This document shows positions 29,517-38,670 of a stretch of DNA of 64,000 nt, piece after piece. Positions within the stretch are counted from its first letter, which is position 1; every line of letters starts with the position of its first letter. The stretch covers positions 156,018-220,017 of the forward strand of contig NZ_ATKM01000001.1 in the NCBI RefSeq assembly GCF_000418555.1, written 5' to 3'. The position numbers and the translations under genes are program-made. The notes beneath the pieces are model-generated. The model made no database searches and was not told where the DNA came from. It saw only the letters and a program-made list of their open reading frames with translations. The stretch is from Pseudomonas sp. P818 (GTDB lineage Bacteria; Pseudomonadota; Gammaproteobacteria; Pseudomonadales; Pseudomonadaceae).

Positions 29517-30416
29517 ATGGCGACGATGCTGAGCACTCACTCCGAGCGTGCCACCTGGCGCGATTATCTGGAGCTGACCAAGCCGCGGGTGGTGATGCTG
29601 ATGCTGATCACCTCGCTGGTCGGCATGTTCCTCGCCACCCGTGCGGGCGTGCCCTGGACCGTGCTGTTGTTCGGCAACCTCGGTATCGGCTTGTGTGCCG
29701 GTGCGGCGGCGGCGGTCAACCATGTGGTGGATCGGCGCATCGACTCGATCATGGCGCGCACGCACAAGCGGCCGGTCACGGCTGGACGCGTTTCGCCGTT
29801 GGCTGCGCTGACTTTCGCCCTGGCTCTGGCCATTGCCGGTATGAGCCTGCTGATGGTGTTCACCAACGAACTGGCCGCCTGGCTGACCCTGGCTTCGCTG
29901 CTTGGTTACGCGGTGATCTACACCGGCTTTCTCAAGCGCGCCACACCGCAGAACATTGTGATCGGCGGCCTGGCGGGTGCTGCACCGCCATTGCTGGGTT
30001 GGGTCGCCGTTACCGGGCACCTGAGTGCCGAGCCGCTGCTGCTGGTGCTGATCATCTTCGCCTGGACGCCGCCGCACTTCTGGGCGCTGGCCATTCATCG
30101 CAAGGCCGAATACGCCAAGGCCGACATCCCCATGCTGCCGGTGACCCACGGCGAGCACTACACCAAGGTGCATATCCTGCTCTACACCCTGGTGATGTTC
30201 GCGGTGACCCTGCTGCCCTACGCCATCCATATGAGCGGGCCGCTGTACCTTGCCTGCGCCTTGCTGCTGGGCGGGCGCTTCCTGCACTGGGCCTGGGTGC
30301 TGTACCGTGACAGCAAACCGCACGCGGCGATCAACACCTTCAAGTACAGTATCTGGTACCTGTTCCTGCTGTTTATCGCGCTACTCGCGGACCATTACCT
30401 GCTGCTGAATATCTAA
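29517..30416 (+). CDS. ctaB: Protoheme IX farnesyltransferase (heme O synthase)
   Basis: A 299-residue UbiA-family prenyltransferase that adds farnesyl to heme B to give heme O, the substrate of CtaA. The first allylic-diphosphate motif is in NHVVDRRIDSIMARTHKRP and the second aspartate-rich region is in the RKAEYAKADIPMLPVTHG loop; nine hydrophobic helices are expected. The ATG at 29517 follows AAGGAG by eight bases. Also called cyoE in other operons. Confidence 0.95.
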   Translation: MATMLSTHSERATWRDYLELTKPRVVMLMLITSLVGMFLATRAGVPWTVLLFGNLGIGLCAGAAAAVNHVVDRRIDSIMARTHKRPVTAGRVSPLAALTFALALAIAGMSLLMVFTNELAAWLTLASLLGYAVIYTGFLKRATPQNIVIGGLAGAAPPLLGWVAVTGHLSAEPLLLVLIIFAWTPPHFWALAIHRKAEYAKADIPMLPVTHGEHYTKVHILLYTLVMFAVTLLPYAIHMSGPLYLACALLLGGRFLHWAWVLYRDSKPHAAINTFKYSIWYLFLLFIALLADHYLLLNI

Positions 30417-30424
30417 GGCTTTTC

Positions 30425-31057
30425 ATGACGCGTACCCACACAACGGTTTTCGTTCTTGTCGCCATCGTGGCCCTGGTGCTGGGCCTAACCGTCAACAAGG
30501 TGCTGAGCAGCAAGAGCCAAGGCGATCCGGCGGCGCTGCTCGATGCGGGTATCGTCCTGCTGCCACAGAACCGCAGCCTGCCGGCGCTGACCCTGGTCGA
30601 TCAGGACGGCAAGGAAGTCGCGGTCGATCAGCTCAAGGGCGACTGGAAACTGCTGTTCTTCGGTTATACCTTCTGCCCGGACATCTGCCCGGCCACCCTC
30701 GCCCAACTGCGTCAGCTGCAGACCCAATTGCCCGAGGAAACGCGCGCGCGGCTCGAGGTGGTGATGGTCAGCGTCGACCCGCATCGCGATACGCCGGAGC
30801 AATTGAGCAAGTACCTGGGCTTCTTCAATGCGGGCTTCAAGGGCCTGACCGGCGAAGAGGAAACCCTGCAGAAATTCGCCAATTCGGTGAGCATTCCCTA
30901 CATCCCGGCCGATACCAGCAAGGAAAACTACACCGTCGATCACAGCGGCAACCTGGTGATCATCGGCCCGGATGGCACCCAGCGCGGCTTCATCCGTGCA
31001 CCGATCAACAATGCCAAGCTGGCCGAGCAACTGCCGGCGCTGGTTTCCGGTAGCTGA
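30425..31057 (+). CDS. Sco1/SenC copper chaperone
   Basis: A 210-residue membrane-anchored thioredoxin-fold protein that loads or reduces the CuA site of subunit II. After the N-terminal anchor (FVLVAIVALVLGL) come the copper-binding C-x3-C in FCPDICPATL and the conserved histidine in the YTVDHSGNLVII segment. It is the last gene of the cox operon; no clear terminator was seen before the following repeat. Confidence 0.93.
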   Translation: MTRTHTTVFVLVAIVALVLGLTVNKVLSSKSQGDPAALLDAGIVLLPQNRSLPALTLVDQDGKEVAVDQLKGDWKLLFFGYTFCPDICPATLAQLRQLQTQLPEETRARLEVVMVSVDPHRDTPEQLSKYLGFFNAGFKGLTGEEETLQKFANSVSIPYIPADTSKENYTVDHSGNLVIIGPDGTQRGFIRAPINNAKLAEQLPALVSGS

Positions 31058-31089
31058 TCCGCTGGGCGCGCTACGCACCGCTATTACCA

Positions 31090-31310
31090 TCATTTCCCGG
31101 ACTTCATGCGGGTACGGCCCCGAGGCAGACCCCTAGGGTGGGTCAGCGGCGCAAAAAGCCCCGGTCGTGTATACGCAACTGAGCGTGGTGCGCCGCGTAA
31201 CCCACCAGGCGATGGAAAGCGTTGCGCCGATGGTGGGTTACGCCGCAGCAGATACAACGGGTTTCAACAGGCGAGACAGGCGGCTAACCCACCCTACGAA
31301 ACGCGTCGAT
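31090..31310. repeat. Dispersed repeats after the cox operon (GGTGGGTTACGC repeat, copy 2)
   Basis: A degenerate CCGGACTTCATGCGGG unit is followed by GCGTAACCCACC (31195-31206) and GGTGGGTTACGC (31232-31243) with the same core as the copy at 7113-7162, then CTAACCCACCCTACGA. This fills the gap between sco and thrB; the only ORFs here are chance readings of the repeat. Confidence 0.75.
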
Positions 31311-31314
31311 CCTG

Positions 31315-32265
31315 CTACAGCGCGAATGGCAGCGGCAGATCGACCTGCTGGCGCTGCGCCAGGCGGCGTTGGAATTCGGCGGGGTCGTGGATTAGCACTT
31401 CCTGCCCGGCGAAGGATTCGGCGGCGATCAGGCGTGACAGCCAGAAGCGCACGCAGGCCACGCGCAGCATGGCCGGCCACAGTTCGGCTTCGGCAGCGCT
31501 GAACGGGCGTAGCGCCGCATAGGCTCCCAGCAGAGCGCGGGCGCGAGCGCCGTCGAGGCTGCCGTCTTCGTGCGAGCACCAGTCGTTGAGGGTGATGGCC
31601 AGGTCGTAGAGCATCGGCCCGGAGCAGGCATTGTAGAAATCGATCACCCCGGCCAGATGGTTGCCGTCGAACAGCGCGTTGTCGCGGAACAGGTCGGCAT
31701 GCAGGTTGGCCCTTGGCAGAGCGAGGATGCGCGGCTTCAGCTCGGCGATCTCGGCCAGTGCATCGCGCAGCAGCGGCAAAGCCTGCTCGTCGAGCTTCAG
31801 CGCCTGGCTCGGACCTTCGGCGAGCATCCAGTCCAGCCCGCGGTCGCTGCGCCGTTCGATCGGCGCATCACGCGTGGCCAGGTGAATGCGCGCCAGCAGG
31901 CTACCTACTTCCTGGCAGTGATGGGCGTTGGCCTCGCGCACATGCTTGCCGGAAAGGCGCGGCTGCAACAGCGCCGGCTTATCCGCCAGGCTGCGCAGTG
32001 CCTCGCCGTCCTGCGTGCGCAGGGCGTAGGGCACCGGCAGACCGGCATCGTGGAGTACGTCGAGCAGTTCGATAAAGAACGGCAGGTCGGCCACCGGGCC
32101 GCGCTCCACCAGGGTCAGAACGTACTCGCCCTGCTCCAGGCTGACGAAGAAGTTGCTGTTTTCGCTGCCTGCAGCAATACCCTGGAAATCGCGCAACCGA
32201 CCAAGCCCGTAGGGCGCCAGGAAGACTTCGAGCTCATGACGCTCCAGGGGGGTGAATACCGACAT
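31315..32265 (-). CDS. thrB: Homoserine kinase (ThrB2/HSK2 type)
   Basis: A 316-residue kinase of the aminoglycoside-phosphotransferase-like fold that phosphorylates homoserine in threonine synthesis; this fold, not the GHMP one, is typical for Pseudomonas. The nucleotide-side SENSNFFVSLEQGEYVLTLVE and the catalytic loop ANLHADLFRDNALFDGN, followed by GVIDFYNACSGP with the metal-binding aspartate, are intact. It is followed on the other side by a small periplasmic protein gene in the order DUF2782-thrB, a conserved pair. Confidence 0.94.
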   Translation of the reverse strand: MSVFTPLERHELEVFLAPYGLGRLRDFQGIAAGSENSNFFVSLEQGEYVLTLVERGPVADLPFFIELLDVLHDAGLPVPYALRTQDGEALRSLADKPALLQPRLSGKHVREANAHHCQEVGSLLARIHLATRDAPIERRSDRGLDWMLAEGPSQALKLDEQALPLLRDALAEIAELKPRILALPRANLHADLFRDNALFDGNHLAGVIDFYNACSGPMLYDLAITLNDWCSHEDGSLDGARARALLGAYAALRPFSAAEAELWPAMLRVACVRFWLSRLIAAESFAGQEVLIHDPAEFQRRLAQRQQVDLPLPFAL

Positions 32266-32281
32266 ATCAGACCTTAATCGC

Positions 32282-32566
32282 TTACCAGCTAAAGATTTCC
32301 CATGATGGGATCAGCATGTCCGGATCGTCCGAACGTATGAAGTTGCCGTCGCTGCCATCGGCTCGAACGAGGAAGTAGGGTTTACCGTTCTTCGGGATGA
32401 CCTTGATGGCATAGAGGAAGCCGTTGACCCGGTATTCCTGAATGGTGCGGTCGCCGTCCTGGCGGATGGTCACATCCGGGTCGCCCGAGACCGGATCCTC
32501 GGCATGAGCGGCAAGTGGCAGGCAGGCCAGCAGGCCGACCAGCAAAAGGCGATTCAATGTACCCAT
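32282..32566 (-). CDS. Small periplasmic protein, DUF2782
   Basis: A 94-residue protein with a signal peptide ending at AAHAED and a compact domain (DVTIRQDGDRTIQEYRVNGF, IKVIPKNGKPYFLV) typical of DUF2782. It lies 16 bases upstream of thrB in the same direction, as in P. aeruginosa (PA5494-PA5495). No function is known. Confidence 0.88.
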   Translation of the reverse strand: MGTLNRLLLVGLLACLPLAAHAEDPVSGDPDVTIRQDGDRTIQEYRVNGFLYAIKVIPKNGKPYFLVRADGSDGNFIRSDDPDMLIPSWEIFSW

Positions 32567-32605
32567 GGTAACCTTGCTCCTTAATATTCACCGATGCAGC
32601 CATTC

Positions 32606-32808
32606 TAACAGGCTGCTGAAAAACTACCTGCGTTGCCATTGCTGCGTTAAAAGCAGGCTCGGAATGCTCATTTACAGCTCGTAAACTGCGCTTCCTCGCC
32701 TGCTTGATTCGCTGGCGCTCACCCTTCGGGCCAGCCTTTGGCTGTTACTCCCGTTGGTCGTTGCGCCTTGCACTGGCCGCCTCGCCTACGTTTTTCAACT
32801 ACCTGTTA
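32606..32808. mobile_element. MITE-like element, copy 2 (203 bp), in the polA upstream region
   Basis: The inverted ends are TAACAGGCTGCTGAAAAAC and TAACAGGTAGTTGAAAAAC, with TA at both borders. The left half is shared with copy 1 at 19401-19545; about 60 extra bases (containing CACCCTTCGGGCC) lie in its right half. Its right end is only 31 bases before the polA start, so it replaces or carries the native polA promoter region. Confidence 0.75.
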
Positions 32809-32839
32809 GCTGCACCCGCCGAAAAGGTTGATCCCGCGC

Positions 32840-35635
32840 ATGAGCCAAGCTCCCCTCGTTCTGGTCGACGGTTCCTCGTACCTGTACCGCGCCTTCCACG
32901 CCCTGCCGCCGCTGACCACCTCCAAGGGCATGCCCACCGGAGCGGTAAAGGGCGTGCTGAACATGCTCAAGAGCCTGCGTAAACAGTACCCGGACAGTCC
33001 CTTTGCCGTGGTTTTCGACGCCAAGGGCGGCACCTTCCGCGACGAGCTGTTCGCCGAGTACAAGGCCAATCGCCCATCCATGCCGGACGAGTTGCGCGTC
33101 CAGGTCGAGCCGTTGCACGCCAGCGTGCGCGCTCTGGGCCTGCCGCTGCTGTGCGTCGAAGGTGTGGAGGCTGACGACGTGATCGGCACCTTGGCCCGCA
33201 AGGCGGCCGCAGAGAAGCGCGACGTGGTGATCTCTACCGGCGACAAGGACATGGCGCAGCTGGTCTGCCCGCACGTTACGCTGGTCAACACCATGACCGG
33301 AAGCGTCTATGACGAAGGTGGCGTGAAAGAGAAATTCGGTGTCGGCCCTGAGCTGATCATCGACTACCTGGCGCTGATGGGCGACAAGGTCGACAACATC
33401 CCCGGCGTGCCTGGGGTCGGCGAAAAGACCGCGCTGGGCCTGCTGGTCGGCGTCGGCGGCGGTCTCGATGTGCTCTACGCCAATCTGGACAAGGTGCCCG
33501 AACTGCCGATCCGCGGTGCCAAGGGCCTGCCGGCCAAGCTCGAAGAGCATCGCGAGATGGCCTATCTGTCGTATCAGCTGGCGACCATCAAGACCGACGT
33601 GCCGCTGAATATCGAGATCGACTCGCTGCATCCCGGCGAGCCGGATCAGGCCGCCCTGGTCGAACTGTACGGCCAGCTGGAATTCAAGAACTGGCTGGAC
33701 GAACTGCTGCGCCAGAACAAGGCCCTGGCCGCCAAGGCCGCAGTGCCGGCCGGCGACCTGTTCGCCGAGCCTGCCGGGCCGGCAACCGAGCAAGCGTCCG
33801 AGACCCCTCCGATGGGCGCCGGCGATTACGAGCTGGTGCTGGAGCAGGCACAGTTCGACGCCTGGCTGAAGAAGCTGGAGCAGGCCGAGCTGATCGCCTT
33901 CGACAGTGAAACCACCAGTATCGACGCGCAGCAGGCGCAGCTGGTCGGTCTGTCCTTCGCGGTCAAGGCCGGCGAGGCTGCCTACGTGCCGCTGGCGCAC
34001 AGCTATATGGGCGTGCCGCAGCAGCTCGACCGCGACGCCGTGCTCAAGGCGCTCAAGCCGATCCTCGAAGACCCGGCCAAGGCCAAGGTCGGCCAGCACG
34101 CCAAGTACGACATCAACGTCCTGGCCAATGCCAGCACGCCCATCGCCGTGCAGGGCGTGGCCTTCGACACCATGCTCGAATCCTATGTGCTCGATTCCAC
34201 CGCCACGCGCCACGACATGGACAGCCTGGCGCTGAAATACCTGGGCCACAGCACCATCCGCTTCGAGGACATCGCCGGCCGGGGCGCCAAGCAGCTGACC
34301 TTCGACCAGATCGCCCTGGAGCAGGCCGGCCCCTACGCCGCCGAGGACGCCGACGTGACCCTGCGCCTGCACCAGGAACTGTGGGGCCGGCTCGAGGCGG
34401 TGCCATCGCTGGCCAAGGTGCTGCGCGAGATCGAAATTCCGCTGGTGCCGGTGCTCGCGCGCATCGAGCGCAACGGCGCGCTGGTCGATGCCAAGCTGCT
34501 CGGGGAGCAGAGCGTCGAGCTGGGCGAAAAACTGGTGGAGTTGGAGCGCAAGGCCTTCGAGATCGCCGGTGAGGAATTCAACCTGGCCTCGCCCAAGCAG
34601 TTGGGCGTGATCCTCTATGAAAAGCTCGGCTACCCGGTGATCAGCAAGACCGCCAAGGGCCAGCCTTCTACCGCCGAGGCGGTGCTCGCCGAGCTGGCCG
34701 AGCAGGACTTCGAACTACCCAAGGTGCTGATGCAGTACCGCTCCCTGAGCAAGCTCAAGAGCACCTACACCGACAAGTTGCCGGAGCAGATCAACCCGCG
34801 CACCGGGCGCATCCACACCAGTTACCACCAGGCGGTGGCAGCGACCGGCCGCTTGTCGTCGAGCGACCCGAACCTGCAGAACATCCCGATTCGCACCGCT
34901 GAAGGAAGGCGCATCCGCCAGGCCTTCGTCGCGCCCAAGGGCTACAGAATGATGGCGGCGGACTACTCGCAGATCGAGCTGCGCATCATGGCCCACCTGG
35001 CCAAGGATGAAGGTTTGCTGGATGCCTTCCGCCATGATCTGGACGTGCACAAGGCCACTGCCGCCGAAGTATTCGGCGTGGCGCTGGAGGAGGTGACCAG
35101 CGACCAGCGGCGCAAGGCCAAGGCCATCAACTTCGGCCTGATCTACGGCATGAGCGCCTTCGGCCTGGCCAAGCAGATCGACGTCGAGCGCAAGGAGGCG
35201 CAGGCCTATATCGACCGCTACTTCGCCCGCTATCCCGGCGTGCTGGCCTACATGGAACGCACGCGCGCGCAGGCCGCCGAGCAGGGCTATGTGGAGACGG
35301 TCTACGGCCGTCGCCTGTACCTGCCGGAAATCCACGCGCAGAACCAGGCCATGCGCAAGGGCGCCGAGCGCGCGGCGATCAACGCGCCGATGCAGGGCAC
35401 CGCGGCGGACATCATCAAGCGCGCGATGATCAAAGTGGACGGCTGGCTGCAGGACAGCGGCATCGACGCGCGCATCATCCTGCAGGTGCACGATGAACTG
35501 GTGCTGGAGGTGCGTGAGGAACTGGTCGATGAGGTCAGTGCCAAACTCAAGAGCCTGATGAGTGGCGCCGCCGCCCTGGACGTACCGCTACTGGTGGAAG
35601 TAGGCATCGGTGCCAATTGGGATGAGGCCCACTGA
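32840..35635 (+). CDS. polA: DNA polymerase I
   Basis: A 931-residue repair and Okazaki-fragment polymerase. The N-terminal 5'-3' flap nuclease starts [20 protein letters not shown] and holds ADDVIGTLA and [11 protein letters not shown] proline/alanine-rich linker follows, then the 3'-5' exonuclease with the DxE motif in FDSETTSID, and the polymerase with motif [14 protein letters not shown], motif [15 protein letters not shown] and motif [10 protein letters not shown]. All catalytic residues are present. The ATG at 32840 was preferred over a TTG at 32828; the AAAGG upstream is about 12 bases away, a rather long spacing. Confidence 0.96.
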   Translation: MSQAPLVLVDGSSYLYRAFHALPPLTTSKGMPTGAVKGVLNMLKSLRKQYPDSPFAVVFDAKGGTFRDELFAEYKANRPSMPDELRVQVEPLHASVRALGLPLLCVEGVEADDVIGTLARKAAAEKRDVVISTGDKDMAQLVCPHVTLVNTMTGSVYDEGGVKEKFGVGPELIIDYLALMGDKVDNIPGVPGVGEKTALGLLVGVGGGLDVLYANLDKVPELPIRGAKGLPAKLEEHREMAYLSYQLATIKTDVPLNIEIDSLHPGEPDQAALVELYGQLEFKNWLDELLRQNKALAAKAAVPAGDLFAEPAGPATEQASETPPMGAGDYELVLEQAQFDAWLKKLEQAELIAFDSETTSIDAQQAQLVGLSFAVKAGEAAYVPLAHSYMGVPQQLDRDAVLKALKPILEDPAKAKVGQHAKYDINVLANASTPIAVQGVAFDTMLESYVLDSTATRHDMDSLALKYLGHSTIRFEDIAGRGAKQLTFDQIALEQAGPYAAEDADVTLRLHQELWGRLEAVPSLAKVLREIEIPLVPVLARIERNGALVDAKLLGEQSVELGEKLVELERKAFEIAGEEFNLASPKQLGVILYEKLGYPVISKTAKGQPSTAEAVLAELAEQDFELPKVLMQYRSLSKLKSTYTDKLPEQINPRTGRIHTSYHQAVAATGRLSSSDPNLQNIPIRTAEGRRIRQAFVAPKGYRMMAADYSQIELRIMAHLAKDEGLLDAFRHDLDVHKATAAEVFGVALEEVTSDQRRKAKAINFGLIYGMSAFGLAKQIDVERKEAQAYIDRYFARYPGVLAYMERTRAQAAEQGYVETVYGRRLYLPEIHAQNQAMRKGAERAAINAPMQGTAADIIKRAMIKVDGWLQDSGIDARIILQVHDELVLEVREELVDEVSAKLKSLMSGAAALDVPLLVEVGIGANWDEAH

Positions 35636-35733
35636 TTTCCTTGCCGCGGCGCAAAGCCGCGGCTGCTCTAGCTTTGGGGATGCCGGTAATCAAAAGATAT
35701 TTTCTTATGGCAAATGGTTTTTAAGAAAGCGAT

Positions 35734-35761
35734 GAACTTTCCGCAAACCCACCCGGTCAGA
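35734..35761 (+). promoter_or_regulatory. Envelope-stress sigma (sigma-22/AlgU) promoter of the ErsA-like sRNA
   Basis: GAACTT (35734-35739), a 17-base spacer and TCAGA (35757-35761) match the RpoE/AlgU promoter pattern (GAACTT, then TCTGA). The predicted start at about 35768 gives a transcript of about 130 nt ending at the terminator, as expected for ErsA. Confidence 0.75.
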
Positions 35762-35767
35762 GTTCAT

Positions 35768-35897
35768 GAATGGCCGTTAAGCCTTTCAATGCTCCTTTGT
35801 TGTGTTAAGTGTTGGCAGACATCTGAACCCCGCCCTAGCGGTTCAGACCTTGAACCCCGAACTTCTCCCTCCCCATACGAAGCTCGGGGTTTTTTTT
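35768..35897 (+). ncRNA. ersA: ErsA-like small regulatory RNA (Spot 42 position)
   Basis: This lies between polA and engB, the locus of ErsA in P. aeruginosa and of Spot 42 in E. coli. An AlgU-type promoter is correctly placed, the length is about 130 nt (ErsA is about 132 nt), and it ends in a hairpin (AACCCCGA...TCGGGGTT) with eight T. The pyrimidine-rich single-stranded loop CTTCTCCCTCCCC is a likely seed for mRNA pairing. In P. aeruginosa ErsA represses algC and affects biofilm and envelope functions; targets here are inference. The 5' end is a prediction. Confidence 0.82.
35853..35897 (+). terminator. Intrinsic terminator of the ErsA-like sRNA
   Basis: AACCCCGA-A-CTT pairs with AAG-C-TCGGGGTT around a C-rich loop, followed by T8 (35890-35897). 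Confidence 0.85.
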
Positions 35898-35925
35898 GCC
35901 CAAAAAAAGCTGCCGCTAGCGGCAT

Positions 35926-36028
35926 TCTGATGACCCTCTCCCATTTATGGGAGAGGGTGCCCGAAGGGCGGGAGAGGAAGCTTGCGCGCCCATTACGAGT
36001 CGTTCTCGGTGCGCACAGCGCACCCTAC
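35926..36028. repeat. Dispersed repeats downstream of engB
   Basis: CTCTCCCATTTATGGGAGAG with GTGCCCGAAGGGCGGGAGAG, then GGTGCGCACAGCGCACCCTAC. The first unit recurs between pstC and pstA (61153 onward). Both are common in pseudomonad intergenic DNA and can form hairpins that may end engB transcription. Confidence 0.7.
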
Positions 36029-36029
36029 T

Positions 36030-36680
36030 TCAGGCCTCCTCAGCGCTTTCCTCATCCTCTTCCGGCAACAGGTCCAACCAGCCGGCCAGCACCATCTGCG
36101 CCTCTTCCACGCCCATGCGCTTGGGCGCCGAGAACAACTGGATACTGATGCCTTCGCCCCACTGCTTGCGAATGTCCTGACGGACTTTGAGCAGGGCGTT
36201 CTTCGCCGCGCCGAAAGCCAGTTTGTCGGCCTTGGTCAACAGAATGTGCAGTGGCATGCCGCTGGCCACCGACCAGTCCAGCATCATGCAGTCGAACTCG
36301 GTCAGCGGGTGACGGATATCCATCATCAACACCAGCCCGCACAGGCTCTCGCGACTACCCAGATAGGCTTCCAGATGTTTCTGCCAGTGCTGCTTGAGCG
36401 GGATCGGTACCTTGGCGTAGCCGTAGCCGGGCAGGTCCACCAGACGGCGTTCGTCATCCAGGCGGAAGAAGTTGAGCAGCTGAGTACGCCCTGGCGTCTT
36501 CGAAGTGCGCGCCAGGCTGGCGTGGGTCAGGGTGTTGAGCGCGCTCGACTTGCCCGCGTTGGAGCGGCCGGCGAAGGCGACTTCCAGGCCGCTGTCCTCG
36601 GGACACTGGTCGACCTTGGCGGCACTGATGAGGAAGCTGGCCTGCTGGCACAGACCGATGATGGGATTCTTCGGGAGCAT
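36030..36680 (-). CDS. engB: Ribosome biogenesis GTPase EngB (YsxC/YihA)
   Basis: A 216-residue TRAFAC GTPase needed for 50S subunit assembly. G1 is [10 protein letters not shown]3 [10 protein letters not shown]4 TKAD and G5 SAPKR. The upstream open frame is long, but the ATG at 36680 ([10 protein letters not shown]) gives the family N-terminus; its ribosome site is weak. The C-terminus is unusually acidic ([10 protein letters not shown]). It is divergent from cytochrome c5. Confidence 0.94.
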   Translation of the reverse strand: MLPKNPIIGLCQQASFLISAAKVDQCPEDSGLEVAFAGRSNAGKSSALNTLTHASLARTSKTPGRTQLLNFFRLDDERRLVDLPGYGYAKVPIPLKQHWQKHLEAYLGSRESLCGLVLMMDIRHPLTEFDCMMLDWSVASGMPLHILLTKADKLAFGAAKNALLKVRQDIRKQWGEGISIQLFSAPKRMGVEEAQMVLAGWLDLLPEEDEESAEEA

Positions 36681-36923
36681 GGAGGTATCCGTTGGTGCCT
36701 CGACTCCTGTTGAGCGGGCTCGAGGGCTTGCGACATTTCCGCGCACCTGCGTCACGCCCGGTGGCGTGGCAAGCGGCGTCGTTTCCGTTTCAGCGTCGCC
36801 AGTATATAATGCCGCAGATTTTGTGTGCGCTTTGTCCCACCCGCAGGAACCCGATTGCCGGGAGCGATTACATCTCTGCTCGTTAGAAAGCAGGACGCTT
36901 CCCACCCTGATGAGGTTGATCTG

Positions 36924-37214
36924 ATGAAGAAACTGCTGCTTGCAGCTGCCGTTATGACTCTGTCTTTGAGCGGCTATGCTGCACAGGATCCGCAAGCTGT
37001 GTATGACCGCGCCTGTGGCGTATGCCACAACGGCCAGATCCCTACGGCGCCCAAGAAGGGCGACAAGGCCGCATGGGAACCACGCCTGGCCAAGGGCATG
37101 GATACACTGGTGCAGAGCGTCACCAATGGTTTGAATGCCATGCCGCCACGCGGTCTGTGCATGGACTGCACGGCCGAGGATTACCAGGCGGTCATCAAGT
37201 TGATGACCGAATGA
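36924..37214 (+). CDS. Cytochrome c5-type monoheme protein
   Basis: A 96-residue periplasmic cytochrome. The signal peptide ends at SGYAAQ. One heme site is C-G-V-C-H near residue 31, the distal methionine is in NAMPPRG, and the C-x2-C pair in GLCMDC forms the disulfide typical of c5. GAGGT lies seven bases before the ATG at 36924. It is followed by cytochrome c4 and may donate electrons to oxidases such as the aa3 enzyme encoded in this window. Confidence 0.92.
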   Translation: MKKLLLAAAVMTLSLSGYAAQDPQAVYDRACGVCHNGQIPTAPKKGDKAAWEPRLAKGMDTLVQSVTNGLNAMPPRGLCMDCTAEDYQAVIKLMTE

Positions 37215-37264
37215 GTAAGCCCGGCCGATAACCCTTTCTCTCTTAGCCGTAATTGGATTAGCTG

Positions 37265-37870
37265 ATGAACAAAGTACTCGTGAGTCTGCTGTTGACCCTG
37301 GGCCTCACCGGCGTGGCTCAGGCTGCTGGCGATGCCGAAGCCGGTCAGGGCAAAGTCGCCGTCTGTGGTGCCTGCCATGGCGCCGATGGCAACAGCCCCG
37401 CGCCAAACTTCCCCAAGCTGGCCGGTCAGGGCGAGCGTTACTTGCTCAAGCAGCTGCACGACATCAAGTCCGGCAACCGCCAGGTCGTTGAAATGACCGG
37501 CATGCTGGACAACCTCAGCGACCAGGACATGGCCGATATCGCCGCGTACTTCGCCAGCCAGAAGATGAGCGTCGGTGCTGCCGATCCCAAGCTGGTCCAG
37601 CGCGGCGAAGCGCTGTTCCGCGGCGGCAAACTGGAAGAAGGCATGCCGGCCTGCACTGGTTGCCATTCGCCCGATGGTGCTGGCCTGGCCGCTGCAGGCT
37701 TCCCCAAACTGGGCGGCCAGCACGCTCAGTACGTGGCCAAGCAGCTGACCGATTTCCGCGAAGGCAACCGTACCAATGACGGCGACGCGATGATCATGCG
37801 CGCCATCGCCGCCAAGCTGAGCAACAAGGATATTGAAGCTGTTTCCAGCTTCATCCAGGGTCTGCACTGA
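37265..37870 (+). CDS. Cytochrome c4 (diheme)
   Basis: A 201-residue periplasmic diheme cytochrome with a signal peptide (VAQAAG) and two homologous domains. The heme sites are C34-G-A-C-H38 and C130-T-G-C-H134, with matching PNFPKLAGQ and AGFPKLGGQ segments after each. The methionine ligands lie in VEMTGML and AMIMRAIA. It is the usual electron donor to cbb3 and aa3 oxidases in Pseudomonas. A terminator follows. Confidence 0.94.
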   Translation: MNKVLVSLLLTLGLTGVAQAAGDAEAGQGKVAVCGACHGADGNSPAPNFPKLAGQGERYLLKQLHDIKSGNRQVVEMTGMLDNLSDQDMADIAAYFASQKMSVGAADPKLVQRGEALFRGGKLEEGMPACTGCHSPDGAGLAAAGFPKLGGQHAQYVAKQLTDFREGNRTNDGDAMIMRAIAAKLSNKDIEAVSSFIQGLH

Positions 37871-37896
37871 TAGACCGCCGTTGCTTTTGGCAAGAC

Positions 37897-37922
37897 AAAG
37901 GGTGGCTTCGGCCGCCCTTTTT
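37897..37922 (+). terminator. Terminator after cytochrome c4
   Basis: AAAGGGTGGC-TTCG-GCCGCCCTTT with a short T-tract; the UUCG loop makes it very stable. Confidence 0.85.
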
Positions 37923-38024
37923 CGTATGCGCCATGGCTACAATGGGCGGAACCGGCCCAGCGGTAGCGAGTCATAGTCTCGAAACGCCACCAGGGCGAAG
38001 CTTATCCAGTCAAGGAGTACCCCC

Positions 38025-38651
38025 ATGCGTAACCTGATTCTCGGCGCCGCTCTGGCGTTCAGCAGCCTGTTCGGCCTGACTGCCCATGCCGAACCGGTCG
38101 CCGGCCAGCAGTATGTCGAGCTGAAGAGCCCGGTGCCGGTGTCCAAGCCCGGCAAGGTCGAGGTCGTTGAGCTGTTCTGGTATGGCTGCCCGCACTGCTA
38201 TCAGTTCGAGGCGACGCTCAATCCCTGGGTTGAAAAACTGCCGGATGACGTCAATTTCGTCCGCGTCCCGGCACTGTTCGGCGGTATCTGGAACGTGCAT
38301 GGCCAGGCATTCATCACCCTGGAGATGATGAAGGTCGAACACAAGGTGCATGACGCCGTGTTCAACGCCATCCACCAGGAGAAGAAGAAGCTGGCTTCGG
38401 CTGAAGAGTTCGCCGACTTCGTCGCCACTCAGGGTGTGGATCGCGACGCCTTCCTCAAGACCTTCAATTCCTTTGCCGTCAAAGGCCAGATGGAAAAGGC
38501 CAAGAAACTGGCCATGGCCTACCAGATCACTGGCGTACCGGTGATGATCGTCGGCGGCAAGTATCGCTTCGACCTGGGTTCGGCTGGTGGTCCGCAGCAG
38601 ACCCTGCAGGTGGCTGACCACCTGATCGCCAAGGAGCGCGAGGCGCTTTGA
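38025..38651 (+). CDS. dsbA: Thiol:disulfide interchange protein DsbA
   Basis: A 208-residue periplasmic oxidase that introduces disulfide bonds in secreted proteins. The signal peptide ends at LTAHAEP, the active site C55-P-H-C58 is in WYGCPHCYQFE, and the cis-proline segment is ITGVPVMIVGGKY. AAGGAG precedes the ATG. The endonuclease-like gene follows after 19 bases. Confidence 0.96.
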   Translation: MRNLILGAALAFSSLFGLTAHAEPVAGQQYVELKSPVPVSKPGKVEVVELFWYGCPHCYQFEATLNPWVEKLPDDVNFVRVPALFGGIWNVHGQAFITLEMMKVEHKVHDAVFNAIHQEKKKLASAEEFADFVATQGVDRDAFLKTFNSFAVKGQMEKAKKLAMAYQITGVPVMIVGGKYRFDLGSAGGPQQTLQVADHLIAKEREAL

Positions 38652-38670
38652 GCGCCCGCAGGCGCGACGC

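Noticed and set aside
31106..31579. Short ORFs in the sco-thrB gap
   Set aside because: They read through the GGTGGGTTACGC repeat and the thrB 3' end on the wrong strand.
19401..32808. Treating the two MITE-like copies as ends of one composite transposon
   Set aside because: The 13 kb between them is conserved housekeeping content including the cox operon and thrB, and neither copy encodes a transposase.
35714..36180. ORFs of 144 and 77 residues between polA and engB
   Set aside because: They cross the sRNA, its terminator and dispersed repeats, and run antisense into engB.
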